A DNA stretch of 6,977 bases from Bacteroidales bacterium (GTDB lineage: Bacteria > Bacteroidota > Bacteroidia > Bacteroidales > ML635J-15), in assembly GCA_028696755.1 (NCBI GenBank), contig JAQVGK010000186.1:1-6977 (forward strand), given 5' to 3'. Positions 1 through 6,438 of the stretch are shown here, piece after piece (positions within the stretch are counted from its first letter, which is position 1; each line of letters opens with the position of its first letter). The notes beneath the pieces were generated by a model. It did no database searches and was not told where the DNA came from. It worked only from the letters and a program-made list of their open reading frames with translations. A program made the translations under genes and the position numbers.

Positions 1-47
1 ACATCATCTCCTTTAAATCCGCCAATCCTTTTTGGATATCAGCTTCA
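1..47 (-). repeat. direct repeat, second copy of hsdM 3' end (cut by window edge)
   Basis: Matches 198-244 at 46 of 47 positions. The single difference (position 35) is silent: GAT-ATC versus GAT-ATT, both Asp-Ile. The copy likely extends to the left of position 1, since 198 is not the natural end of the original. Upstream of it (48-56) the sequence is unrelated to hsdM and leads into the palindromic element. Confidence 0.95.
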
Positions 48-196
48 CTGGTTACTAATCCCGAAGGGATTTGATGTTTATAGAAAAATATGACACGAGA
101 ATTGTGCGACCCCATCGGGGTCGAATAACCGCCTCTTGGATATTCTCTATAAACATTTGAATCCTTCGGATTCTTTATTTTTTCGTATTGTTTCAT
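1..196 (-). CDS. small frame after hsdM: HsdS-like start, palindromic element, copy of HsdM tail (runs off window)
   Basis: ATG at 196-194 overlaps the hsdM stop (TGATG) and has a good ribosome binding site, the position where hsdS normally begins. The first residues MKQYEKIK look like the start of an HsdS protein, but no target-recognition domain follows. Residues ~9-50 are encoded by the hairpin element at 57-173, and from about residue 51 the frame reads EADIQKGLADLKEMM, identical to the HsdM C-terminus and in the same frame. If the copied segment continues beyond position 1, the frame stops at TGA at once (about 65 codons) and a second TGATG would start the real hsdS. It is probably an insertion product, not a selected protein; whether it is translated is unknown. 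Confidence 0.45.
   Translation of the reverse strand, partial: MKQYEKIKNPKDSNVYREYPRGGYSTPMGSHNSRVIFFYKHQIPSGLVTSEADIQKGLADLKEMM
57..173. mobile_element. 117-bp palindromic element with three evenly spaced hairpins (MITE- or REP-like)
   Basis: The element is symmetric about position 115. Hairpins are AATCCC-GAA-GGGATT (57-71), CGACCCC-ATC-GGGGTCG (107-123) and GAATCC-TTC-GGATTC (159-173), with centres at 64, 115 and 166, exactly 51 bp apart. Between them lie inverted arms TGTTTATAGA (75-84) and TCTATAAACA (146-155), extended imperfectly inward. No transposase is encoded. The form suggests a non-autonomous dispersed repeat. It sits between the two copies of the hsdM tail, at the expected hsdS start. 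No run of T follows any hairpin in the operon's direction, so a terminator role for hsd transcription is unlikely. Confidence 0.7.
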
Positions 197-1128
197 CACA
201 TCATCTCCTTTAAATCCGCCAATCCTTTTTGAATATCAGCTTCAATTTTTTCCAATTTCCCGAAAATCACACTCGGTTTTTCATAAACAACTTCTTCATA
301 CACTTCTTCTTTGTAGGTGCTCAGGTTCATGTCGAAGTTGTTTTCTGCAATCTCTTTTTTCGGCACCATAAAGTATTTCTGCTTTCGGTCGCTGTCTTTT
401 TTTGTATCTCTTGCTTTGTAGCGTTGTACAATATCGGGCAAATCGCTTTCTGCAATTTTATTTCTTTTATCGTCTAGGCTGTACCCATCTGCCTGCATAT
501 CGTAAAACCATACATTGTTGGTTTCGCCACCTTTGGTAAAAATCAAAATTGCGGTGCTTACACCTGCATAAGGTTTAAATACTCCGCTTGGAACAGCTAT
601 TACGGCTTTTAATTCGGCTTTTTCAATTATTAGTTTTCGCAAAGCTTCAAACGCTTTTCCGCTGTTTTGTATTACACCACTGGGAACAATAACGGCAGCC
701 GTTCCGCCCATTTTTAGCATATTAAAAATGCGTTCTACAAAAAGCAGTTCGGTTTTGGTGGTAGGCAGTTTCAGTCCTTCGTTAATATCGCCTTTGTCAA
801 TATTACCGGTAAATGGCGGATTTGCCATAATTACATCGAACTGGCTGTCTTCGTTGTAGCTTTTGCTTAGTGTGTCTTTGTAATCAATTTTAGGTTCATC
901 AATGCCGTGCATCATAAGGTTCATTAAACCCAAACGCACCATTGTGGTATCAATATCGTAACCTACAAAACTTTGGTCGAGAATGGTTTTTACTTTTTGC
1001 GTTAGAACAGCACTAATGGCAGCACGTTCAAATCCATCTTCGTCATTCTGCAACTGTTTGGTTTGGGCACTGAGCGTAGTCGAAGTGCGTACTAAATCTG
1101 TGAGAATGTATTGATAAGAACCAAGCAA
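196..1128 (-). CDS. hsdM: HsdM C-terminal fragment (catalytic NPPF part)
   Basis: Carries the continuation of the methyltransferase: SFVGYDIDTTMVRLGLMNLM (second SAM-contact strand region), FDVIMANPPF with the catalytic NPPF, VPSGVIQ, VPSGVFKPYAGVSTAIL and the C-terminal helices that contact HsdS. It could begin only at the TTG at 1126-1128, two codons after the TGA; the first in-frame ATG is about 62 codons further on, past part of the fold. Re-initiation at the TTG is conceivable given the tiny gap, but no ribosome binding site is seen. Residues 14-21 (RTSTTLSA) are encoded by a REP-like repeat. The end, EADIQKGLADLKEMM, is duplicated downstream. Confidence 0.8.
   Translation of the reverse strand: MLGSYQYILTDLVRTSTTLSAQTKQLQNDEDGFERAAISAVLTQKVKTILDQSFVGYDIDTTMVRLGLMNLMMHGIDEPKIDYKDTLSKSYNEDSQFDVIMANPPFTGNIDKGDINEGLKLPTTKTELLFVERIFNMLKMGGTAAVIVPSGVIQNSGKAFEALRKLIIEKAELKAVIAVPSGVFKPYAGVSTAILIFTKGGETNNVWFYDMQADGYSLDDKRNKIAESDLPDIVQRYKARDTKKDSDRKQKYFMVPKKEIAENNFDMNLSTYKEEVYEEVVYEKPSVIFGKLEKIEADIQKGLADLKEMM
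198..244 (-). repeat. direct repeat, original copy (3' end of hsdM)
   Basis: These 47 bp encode the last residues of HsdM and the ribosome binding site for the next gene. They match 1-47 at 46 of 47 positions (232 A versus 35 G), 197 bp apart. The HsdM-like amino-acid sequence on its upstream side continues unbroken, so this is the original copy. Similarity stops abruptly after 244. Confidence 0.95.
205..210 (-). promoter_or_regulatory. ribosome binding site for the frame after hsdM
   Basis: AAGGAG (210-205 on the minus strand) lies 8 nt before the ATG at 196-194, within the last codons of hsdM. It is the only clear Shine-Dalgarno site at a gene junction in this window. An identical copy lies at 13-8 in the repeated segment, suitably placed for a second start just beyond the left edge. 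Confidence 0.6.
1067..1088. repeat. REP-like short palindromic repeat inside hsdM
   Basis: A 22-bp sequence with outer arms GCACT (1067-1071) and AGTGC (1084-1088) around GAGCGTAGTCGA. I recognise it as a short repeat found in many copies, mostly between genes, in Bacteroidota genomes. Here it is read in frame as RTSTTLSA in a variable loop after the SAM motif of HsdM, 44 bp past the premature stop. Copy number in this genome cannot be seen from the window. Confidence 0.6.
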
Positions 1129-1131
1129 AAA

Positions 1132-1776
1132 TCAGCCTGTTCCACACGCTGGGTCGGCAATGCGTTGTCCTAATTGCGGAGCAACCAGCTCAGCCATGAG
1201 TTTAATGATGTGTCGTGGTGTGCGGAACTGTCCGTTTTTGCCAGCAGTAGCGATTTCACTTAAAAGCATTTCATAAACATCGCCCTGAATGTCCTGAAAA
1301 GCATGTCCGCCCTCGGTAGCATCTTTCTCAATTTCCCTAAAAATATCTTCAACAATATTGATTGCAGAAACCAGCAAGCTTGCTTTGGGCATTATGAAAA
1401 CGGCATTTGCCATGTGTTTGGTAAAAGGCGAAGTTTCACCGTTCAAATCCTTCAAAAACGGAAACACTTTCATTTGCACATGCAACAGCATCTCATCGGC
1501 AGGCTTGTGTTTAAACACACTCCAACGCAATTCGTTCTTTTCAATACTTTCGTTACTGCCCGGAACGCTGAACTTTCCTTCAAATCGAGAAACATATTTT
1601 TCACCAGTAAACTCGGCATCACGTTCACGCTTAGCTTCTAAATCGTCTAAACGTTTCATGAAAATGAGATAGGTAATTTGCTCGATGGCAGTTAAAGGGT
1701 TGGCAATTCCACCTTCCCAGAAGTTCTGCCAGAGCTTTTCTATAAGCGATTTTAATTGTGTGTTGTTTTGTAACAT
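1132..1776 (-). CDS. hsdM: HsdM N-terminal fragment ending at the SAM motif
   Basis: A 214-aa product would be made if the TGA at 1132-1134 stops translation. It holds the HsdM N-terminal domain (LWQNFWEGGIANPLTAIEQI near the start; LSEIATAGKNGQFRTPRHII before the catalytic core) and ends exactly at DPACGTG. It lacks the second Gly of the motif, the rest of the SAM-binding fold and NPPF, so it cannot methylate DNA alone. Upstream sequence is A-rich with no clear Shine-Dalgarno site; the ATG at 1774-1776 shares a base with the preceding stop, suggesting coupling. Confidence 0.8.
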   Translation of the reverse strand: MLQNNTQLKSLIEKLWQNFWEGGIANPLTAIEQITYLIFMKRLDDLEAKRERDAEFTGEKYVSRFEGKFSVPGSNESIEKNELRWSVFKHKPADEMLLHVQMKVFPFLKDLNGETSPFTKHMANAVFIMPKASLLVSAINIVEDIFREIEKDATEGGHAFQDIQGDVYEMLLSEIATAGKNGQFRTPRHIIKLMAELVAPQLGQRIADPACGTG

Positions 1777-3539
1777 TATTTGTTTTTGTTTTTCAATTGC
1801 ATTTTCAGTGCCTTTCCTTTAGCAGTAAGACGATATTTTTGGTTTGGGCTTTTTGGAGAGTCCGGCTGAGTCATTTCTATCAAAATATCTTTTAGTGCCG
1901 GATTCAAGTAATTTCCCCTAAAAGTCGGACCATGTTTTAGCTGCAACAAACCCATCAATTCGTTTCTTGAATATTCACTTTCCATTAATAGAATTAATGC
2001 TTTTACTTGGTCGGTTACTTGGTCGGTTACTTGGTCGGTTACTTGGTCGGTTACTTGCTCCTTCAAATCATTTAGTCCTTTCTTAAGCTTCGTTCCTAAG
2101 GGAGTTAACCTATACTTTTGCTCGGGATGCGTTGGAGTATCGGGCAGAGTATATTCTATGAAAAATAGATTTAAAGCCGGATATACATAGTTTTCTCTAA
2201 AATTCTTTTCATCTTTCAGTTGTAACAATTGTTGCAATTCTGCTCTGGTTTTTTCTCCATCCAAAACGAGTATCAATTTTCTAATTTCGGGCAGAGCTTC
2301 GGGGGTAGCTTCGGGGGTAGCTTTGGGGGTGCCTGTTCGGAAGATAATGCTTTTAAAATCTTCGGCTTGAATAAACTGAGGTTCAATCAGCCCGGCTGAT
2401 AAGGATTTTTCTACAATATCTGAAGTACCTGTACCCATGCGTTCGATATAACCAGCAAGGTAGAGTGGTTCTGCCAATAAAGGATTTGCAGGAACGGAAG
2501 TGTGCAATTGTTTCAGTTTTTGCGTTGTCCAGCCCATGGGTAATGCTCCGGGATTCCAAATTTCCAAACGATCTCTAAAAAGCATAACCTGAACACTCGC
2601 ATTACTGGTATAATCGCGATGCGCTATGGCATTCACGATGGCTTCGGCAACTACCTCTTTGGGGATTTCATAACTACCAGGGATTGCAACTTGTTCTGCG
2701 CGAGTTTCTACCCGATAATCAAGTTTATTAAGCACAAATTCAAGCGCTTGATCCACCAACTCAAAAACGGTTCCCTTAAATACTTTGTATGAATTAATAG
2801 GTTTTTCGACAATAGTGCCTATAAATGAAGCACATCGGACTTCGGAATTGATAAAGAATCGCTGAGGTGCCTTCCCAAACAAAAGAATTGCAGCTTGTGT
2901 TAGTCTGCCTTCACGATATAAATTCAGATGCGTTAGAATTTTTTCTACGGGTTCGGTTTCTGCTAATGGAAATCCTCTTCGTCCTTGAGCAAGGCGGACA
3001 AATGATTTGATTTTCTCGACATCAATATCTCTCAAAGCATCATTACTCAAAAGAGTAGCATCAAAAGGCACAGAACGAATGATTTCTTTTTCCTCTAAAT
3101 ATCTAATCAATGCAGCGTAAACAGCTGACTTTAACTCATCAACGGTGCTGAATTTTTTTCTAACAAGCACTTCTTGTGCTTTGGTAATAAGTAAATTTTC
3201 TTTCGGATGCCTATCCGTATTATCATGATTGGTCAAAAATACAAGTCGGGTTTTATGAAAATTTGTTGCATGATTAAACTCCAACTCTGTGGGCGAAATA
3301 CCCTCAGCATTCTCAGAGCCGTACGATTTTCCAAAAATTCCCAAATAAATATCCGAAAACTCCACTTCTTTAAGATAAACATCATCTGCTCTTTGGTCTA
3401 AAGCAGGGAGTAACTCAAATAAAAATGGTTCAAAATGCTTTCCTAACAATGGGTCAGAACAGATATATTCATATAAAGCGCTTCTTTCTTCCGAAAGCTC
3501 AATCTGTACACTGCTAATAAAGATTTTTTTCTTTGCCAT
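1776..3539 (-). CDS. DUF4062-like / GHKL ATPase protein with duplicated C-terminal domain, inside the hsd operon
   Basis: Function unknown; probably an ATP-binding accessory or regulatory protein of the restriction locus. Domains (587 aa): 3-92 resembles DUF4062 (KKKIFISSVQIELSEERSAL, SDIYLGIFGKSYG, SPTELEF), a domain often fused to NTPases in conflict proteins; 160-240 is the linker found in AlbA_2/Schlafen-type ATP-binding proteins (LTQAAILLFGKAPQRFF); 291-390 is an HATPase_c_4-like module with EAIVNAIAHRDY (N box, 299-310), RLEIWNPGALP and ERMGTGTSDI; 418-489 and 511-582 are two gapless copies of a probable winged-helix domain, about 36 of 72 residues identical. Linkers are TPEA-type (404-415) and VTDQ-type (495-512) repeats. 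DUF4062 appears to stand where AlbA_2 usually precedes this ATPase. Start: ATG one base after the hsdR stop; the TAA shares a base with the hsdM ATG, so co-translation is likely. No Shine-Dalgarno site is evident. Similar ATP-binding ORFs are known between hsd genes elsewhere. Confidence 0.88.
   Translation of the reverse strand: MAKKKIFISSVQIELSEERSALYEYICSDPLLGKHFEPFLFELLPALDQRADDVYLKEVEFSDIYLGIFGKSYGSENAEGISPTELEFNHATNFHKTRLVFLTNHDNTDRHPKENLLITKAQEVLVRKKFSTVDELKSAVYAALIRYLEEKEIIRSVPFDATLLSNDALRDIDVEKIKSFVRLAQGRRGFPLAETEPVEKILTHLNLYREGRLTQAAILLFGKAPQRFFINSEVRCASFIGTIVEKPINSYKVFKGTVFELVDQALEFVLNKLDYRVETRAEQVAIPGSYEIPKEVVAEAIVNAIAHRDYTSNASVQVMLFRDRLEIWNPGALPMGWTTQKLKQLHTSVPANPLLAEPLYLAGYIERMGTGTSDIVEKSLSAGLIEPQFIQAEDFKSIIFRTGTPKATPEATPEALPEIRKLILVLDGEKTRAELQQLLQLKDEKNFRENYVYPALNLFFIEYTLPDTPTHPEQKYRLTPLGTKLKKGLNDLKEQVTDQVTDQVTDQVTDQVKALILLMESEYSRNELMGLLQLKHGPTFRGNYLNPALKDILIEMTQPDSPKSPNQKYRLTAKGKALKMQLKNKNK
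2003..2057 (-). repeat. 12-bp tandem repeat, four perfect units (VTDQ linker)
   Basis: Plus-strand unit ACTTGGTCGGTT occurs four times without a mismatch (2005-2052), with partial units at both sides. It encodes VTDQ repeats (residues 495-512) joining the two C-terminal domain copies. The unit is a multiple of three, so copy-number change would alter linker length and keep the frame. The perfect identity points to recent expansion. Confidence 0.95.
2295..2330 (-). repeat. 12-bp tandem repeat, three units (TPEA linker)
   Basis: Plus-strand unit AGCTTCGGGGGT appears three times with one mismatch (AGCTTT in the last). It encodes TPKA-TPEA-TPEA (residues 404-415), the linker between the ATPase module and the first C-terminal domain. 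It has the same 12-bp period as the other array in this gene but an unrelated sequence. Confidence 0.9.
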
Positions 3540-3540
3540 T

Positions 3541-6378
3541 TTATGCAGCCAGTACTTTTTCGGTTAAACTTAAAATTTCGTCAATTTCTTTTTGATTAAA
3601 AACACCTCTGATTCCTTCGGGATGAAGCATTGTAAAAGGCGATTCAATAAGGTTGCGCTTGCTCACATCTCCTTTTTCCAATACAAAGTTTTTCAGTAAG
3701 TCCAAAAATTGGAGTTGTCGGCTGATTAGGTAGCTATGTTTTGAAATAAAATCATCAAATGCTTTGCTAACTGTTTCGGCAAAGCTTTCTAATTGTTCGA
3801 TTCCTAAAATATGTTTATTAAATTGTACCAATGCTGCTTTGCGGTGATTGTAAACCTTACGAAGCAAATCAATAGTAATATGCGGATGTTCGTTGTGCAG
3901 TTCTTCGGCTAATTGTTCGGCTTCATCGCTTGTAATTTCTTGCCCTTGTTTTAGTTTTTGTAAGATAGGGCTGCTGGATACCAGTTCGTTGATTTTCTGT
4001 TCGACAAGTTCACGGTATTTGGCAACGCTTAAGGCTTCGTGCTGTGGCCCAAACTCTACAAATTCCTTTTCTACAACTATGTCTTTAAAATTAAATTTTG
4101 GAGGAGCTAAAGGAATAACGGCTTCTCGAAATTTCATCAAAGGAGAAAGCTTTACAATCAATTCTTCAAACTTATCTTCGTTGATAGTTGCCCAATAATG
4201 ATTAGTTTGTGCTTGTCGAATAAGCTCTTGTTCCTTGGCAACAATGTTAATGCTTAAAGGCAATTCGCCAATGGTTTCGATAATGCTATCCCTTAAAACC
4301 TCGAACTTTGTACCAATCACATCTTCTTTTGAGAATGGTTTTGCATAAGGAGATTCATCGCCTTTTAAATGAACCAAAGAAATTTCTACAATATCTTTCT
4401 CGAATCGCATCGCTTTAAAATCGACATCCGAAACTGTGCGAAGCAATGGTTTCACAACTTTATTTAAAAATTCTAATTTATCTGAACTCAAATTATTCCA
4501 AAAATTCTCATCTTCGATGCGCTGTAATTCATTACGAGCCTCCATTATTACAACCGAATTTTTTGGAAGTTCATCAATCTGTTTTCTTAACTTATTAACT
4601 TCACTAATTACAATTTCGGGTTTGCTTTGAGTTTGCGCTTCTTCAATTTTTTCTAAACGCACTCCAAATAATCTAACTGGCAAAGGAATTTGAGGCTTTG
4701 GTTCTTTTCCCCTTGGATTTAGTTTAAAATACTCAAAATTGTCCCAACAATCCAAAATAAGAAAGTTATCTTTTTGAGTGCACCAAGGTTTTAATTTTTC
4801 GGGTTCGAGTAGTCGTGTTCCCCTGCCAATCATTTGCCAAAATTTGGTATAACTGTAAACAGGTTTTGCAAAAACTAAATTTACCAATTCACGAACATCA
4901 ATGCCAGTATCGAGCATATCGACGCTAATTGCAATGCGTGGCATATCGTTGTGCACAAACTGATCGAGCAAACCGCCTTTGCCGTAAACTCTTGGATCTT
5001 CGCTTACTAAAACTTTAGCTAACTCGCCTTTGTATTCGGGATAAAGCGAATCGAATATTTCTTCGACACGTCTGGCATGTGCTTTCGAAATACAAAAGAA
5101 AATTGTTTTACCCGGTAGCACTCCGTTGGCATCCTTAATGCTTTCTTCCATGAACTCACGTACTATCAAAGCATTCGTACCCCGATTGATTACCTTTTTT
5201 TCGATTTCTGTACCTTCGTAATTGATTTCTTCGATTTCCTTTCCCTCTAAAATCAGTTTTTGTTGGTCTTCCAGCGAAATTGTTCGCTTGCTTATGCCTT
5301 CGTCCTGAAATTTAGATTTAATTTTCATTACCTGAAAATTGCTGAGAAATGGAGGAATGTGATTTACAGCTTCATCATAAGAATATGCAAAAGTTGGCAC
5401 TCCATCTTCGCACTCAAATAGTTGAAATGTGTTGTGATCTATCACATCGGTTGGCGTGGCAGTTAATCCAAGCGTAATGGTATTAAAGTAATCAAGGATT
5501 TCTTGATAAGTATTATAAATGCTACGATGGCTTTCGTCCACAACAACCAAATCAAAAAAGTGTGGACTTAATGATTTTTCCTCATTGCGAATTACGTTCA
5601 ACATAGTGGGATAAGTAGAAACATAAATCCTTCGGTCGGTTGCAATTTCGCTATCACCTTGTTTTGGCCAGCGTGGCTCGTTTGGCAAATGTTCTTTAAA
5701 TGCCTCCAAAGTTTGGTCGCGCAATGCAATTCTATCCACTAAAAACAAAACTCTTTCGGCCCAACCAGCTCTCATAAGCGCATCAACCAAAGCGATACAA
5801 GTTCTTGTTTTGCCAGTTCCAGTGGCCATTACCAACAAGAATTTGCGTTTACGTTTTTCAATAGCTTCCATTACAGCTCTAATGGATTGAATTTGGTAGG
5901 TACGACCAGCGATTTTTGTATTTATGAGGTCACCAATCAATGATTTTCTCGCTTTACGGATATATGCATATCGGTCAAGGTCGTCACGGCTGGGAAAACC
6001 GTAAACCTTTTTTGGAGGATAATTTCCTAAGTCCCAAAAATAAATATCGTGTCCGTTTGTATAGAAGCAAAATGGTAATTCTCCGCCTTGTGCAGCTTGA
6101 ATATTATAGCAATATTGTTTGGCTTGTTCGCGACCAATAGCAGCATCCACCGATGTCTTTTTAGCTTCTACAACTGCAAGCGGTTTTCCGTCTTTTCCTA
6201 GCAAAACATAATCACTGTATTGATGTCCGGCATATTGTGTGGGAGCTTCCTTAACCAGATTTGCGTCAACAATAATATCAAATTCTTCGACAACCTGAGT
6301 TCGGTCAGCAACATTCCAGCCAGCTTTTACAAGCCTTCCGTCAATGATTTCTTTTCTAGTCAGTTTCTCGTTTTTCAA
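3541..6378 (-). CDS. hsdR: Type I restriction enzyme, R (motor/nuclease) subunit, EcoEI-like
   Basis: ATP-driven DNA translocase and endonuclease subunit; with HsdM and HsdS it pulls DNA past the bound complex and cuts it at a distance. Numbering from the TTG at 6378 (945 aa): N-terminal nuclease with SDYVLLG then VVEAKK (D56, E71, K73 of the D...ExK site); Q-motif-like GRTYQIQ (159-165); Walker A ATGTGKT (185-191); DESH box (281-284); TATP (306-309); DTGID (490-494); QMIGRGTR (515-522, arginine finger). The remaining ~350 residues form the helical C-terminal region of EcoEI-type R proteins. Length is normal and all motifs are intact. The frame stays open upstream to a TTG at 6438 (965 aa), but has no ATG; the extra 20 residues are atypical and overlap a candidate promoter, so I prefer 6378 (protein starting MKNEKLTRKEIID). 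First gene of the operon; one base separates its TAA from the next ATG. Confidence 0.95.
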   Translation of the reverse strand: MKNEKLTRKEIIDGRLVKAGWNVADRTQVVEEFDIIVDANLVKEAPTQYAGHQYSDYVLLGKDGKPLAVVEAKKTSVDAAIGREQAKQYCYNIQAAQGGELPFCFYTNGHDIYFWDLGNYPPKKVYGFPSRDDLDRYAYIRKARKSLIGDLINTKIAGRTYQIQSIRAVMEAIEKRKRKFLLVMATGTGKTRTCIALVDALMRAGWAERVLFLVDRIALRDQTLEAFKEHLPNEPRWPKQGDSEIATDRRIYVSTYPTMLNVIRNEEKSLSPHFFDLVVVDESHRSIYNTYQEILDYFNTITLGLTATPTDVIDHNTFQLFECEDGVPTFAYSYDEAVNHIPPFLSNFQVMKIKSKFQDEGISKRTISLEDQQKLILEGKEIEEINYEGTEIEKKVINRGTNALIVREFMEESIKDANGVLPGKTIFFCISKAHARRVEEIFDSLYPEYKGELAKVLVSEDPRVYGKGGLLDQFVHNDMPRIAISVDMLDTGIDVRELVNLVFAKPVYSYTKFWQMIGRGTRLLEPEKLKPWCTQKDNFLILDCWDNFEYFKLNPRGKEPKPQIPLPVRLFGVRLEKIEEAQTQSKPEIVISEVNKLRKQIDELPKNSVVIMEARNELQRIEDENFWNNLSSDKLEFLNKVVKPLLRTVSDVDFKAMRFEKDIVEISLVHLKGDESPYAKPFSKEDVIGTKFEVLRDSIIETIGELPLSINIVAKEQELIRQAQTNHYWATINEDKFEELIVKLSPLMKFREAVIPLAPPKFNFKDIVVEKEFVEFGPQHEALSVAKYRELVEQKINELVSSSPILQKLKQGQEITSDEAEQLAEELHNEHPHITIDLLRKVYNHRKAALVQFNKHILGIEQLESFAETVSKAFDDFISKHSYLISRQLQFLDLLKNFVLEKGDVSKRNLIESPFTMLHPEGIRGVFNQKEIDEILSLTEKVLAA

Positions 6379-6397
6379 TTTCTGAGACTTTAAAGTC

Positions 6398-6428
6398 CAA
6401 AAGTAATAATTTAAGATAGGTTTGCAAA
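6398..6428 (-). promoter_or_regulatory. candidate Bacteroidota-type promoter for hsdR
   Basis: On the minus strand there is TTTG (6428-6425), a 19-nt spacer, then TACTTTTG (6405-6398). This matches the Bacteroidota pattern TTTG / TAnnTTTG at the expected spacing. Transcription would begin around 6390-6394, just ahead of the TTG codon at 6378. The promoter falls inside the longest possible hsdR frame, which argues that translation does not start at 6438. Low-GC sequence produces such matches by chance, so this is a prediction. Confidence 0.45.
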
Positions 6429-6438
6429 CAAAATTCAA

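Larger units (their letters stand above)
196..1776 (-). pseudogene. hsdM: Type I DNA methyltransferase (M subunit) interrupted by one in-frame TGA
   Basis: HsdM transfers a methyl group from SAM to adenine in the site read by HsdS, and forms the core to which HsdR binds. Read through, this frame gives a full-length 526-aa protein: N-terminal helical HsdM_N domain (about 1-150), SAM motif DPACGTG (208-214), a TGA where the next Gly belongs (codon 215), then FLLGSYQYI and NPPF (319-322), the catalytic motif of N6-adenine methylases. Both sides of the TGA are in the same frame and nothing is missing, so a single base (GGA to TGA, window position 1134) explains the break. The start ATG overlaps the upstream TAA (TAATG), and the final TGA overlaps the next ATG (TGATG), the arrangement of an intact operon. 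Either a recent nonsense mutation, a sequencing error, or a read-through site; the first two are more likely. Confidence 0.85.

Noticed and set aside
159..185. Rho-independent terminator on the plus strand (hairpin 159-173 followed by a T-rich run)
   Set aside because: The T-rich run is on the plus strand, where no gene is found to the left. The hairpin is one of three similar ones in a symmetric element, so it is more simply part of that element.
1..244. CRISPR array from the repeated segments
   Set aside because: Only two copies, 197 bp apart, and the repeat is the coding end of hsdM.
1132..1134. UGA recoded as glycine, as in Absconditabacteria and Gracilibacteria
   Set aside because: The stop falls exactly at a Gly position, which fits that code, but hsdR and the 587-aa gene together have over 1500 codons and many glycines without one in-frame TGA, and hsdM itself ends at a TGA overlapping the next start. 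A single TGA is better explained by mutation or error.
1303..1672. Plus-strand open frames over the first part of hsdM
   Set aside because: They are antisense to clearly conserved HsdM sequence and resemble no family.
2003..2057. Phase-variable on/off switch
   Set aside because: The unit is 12 bp, so copy changes do not shift the frame; only linker length could vary.
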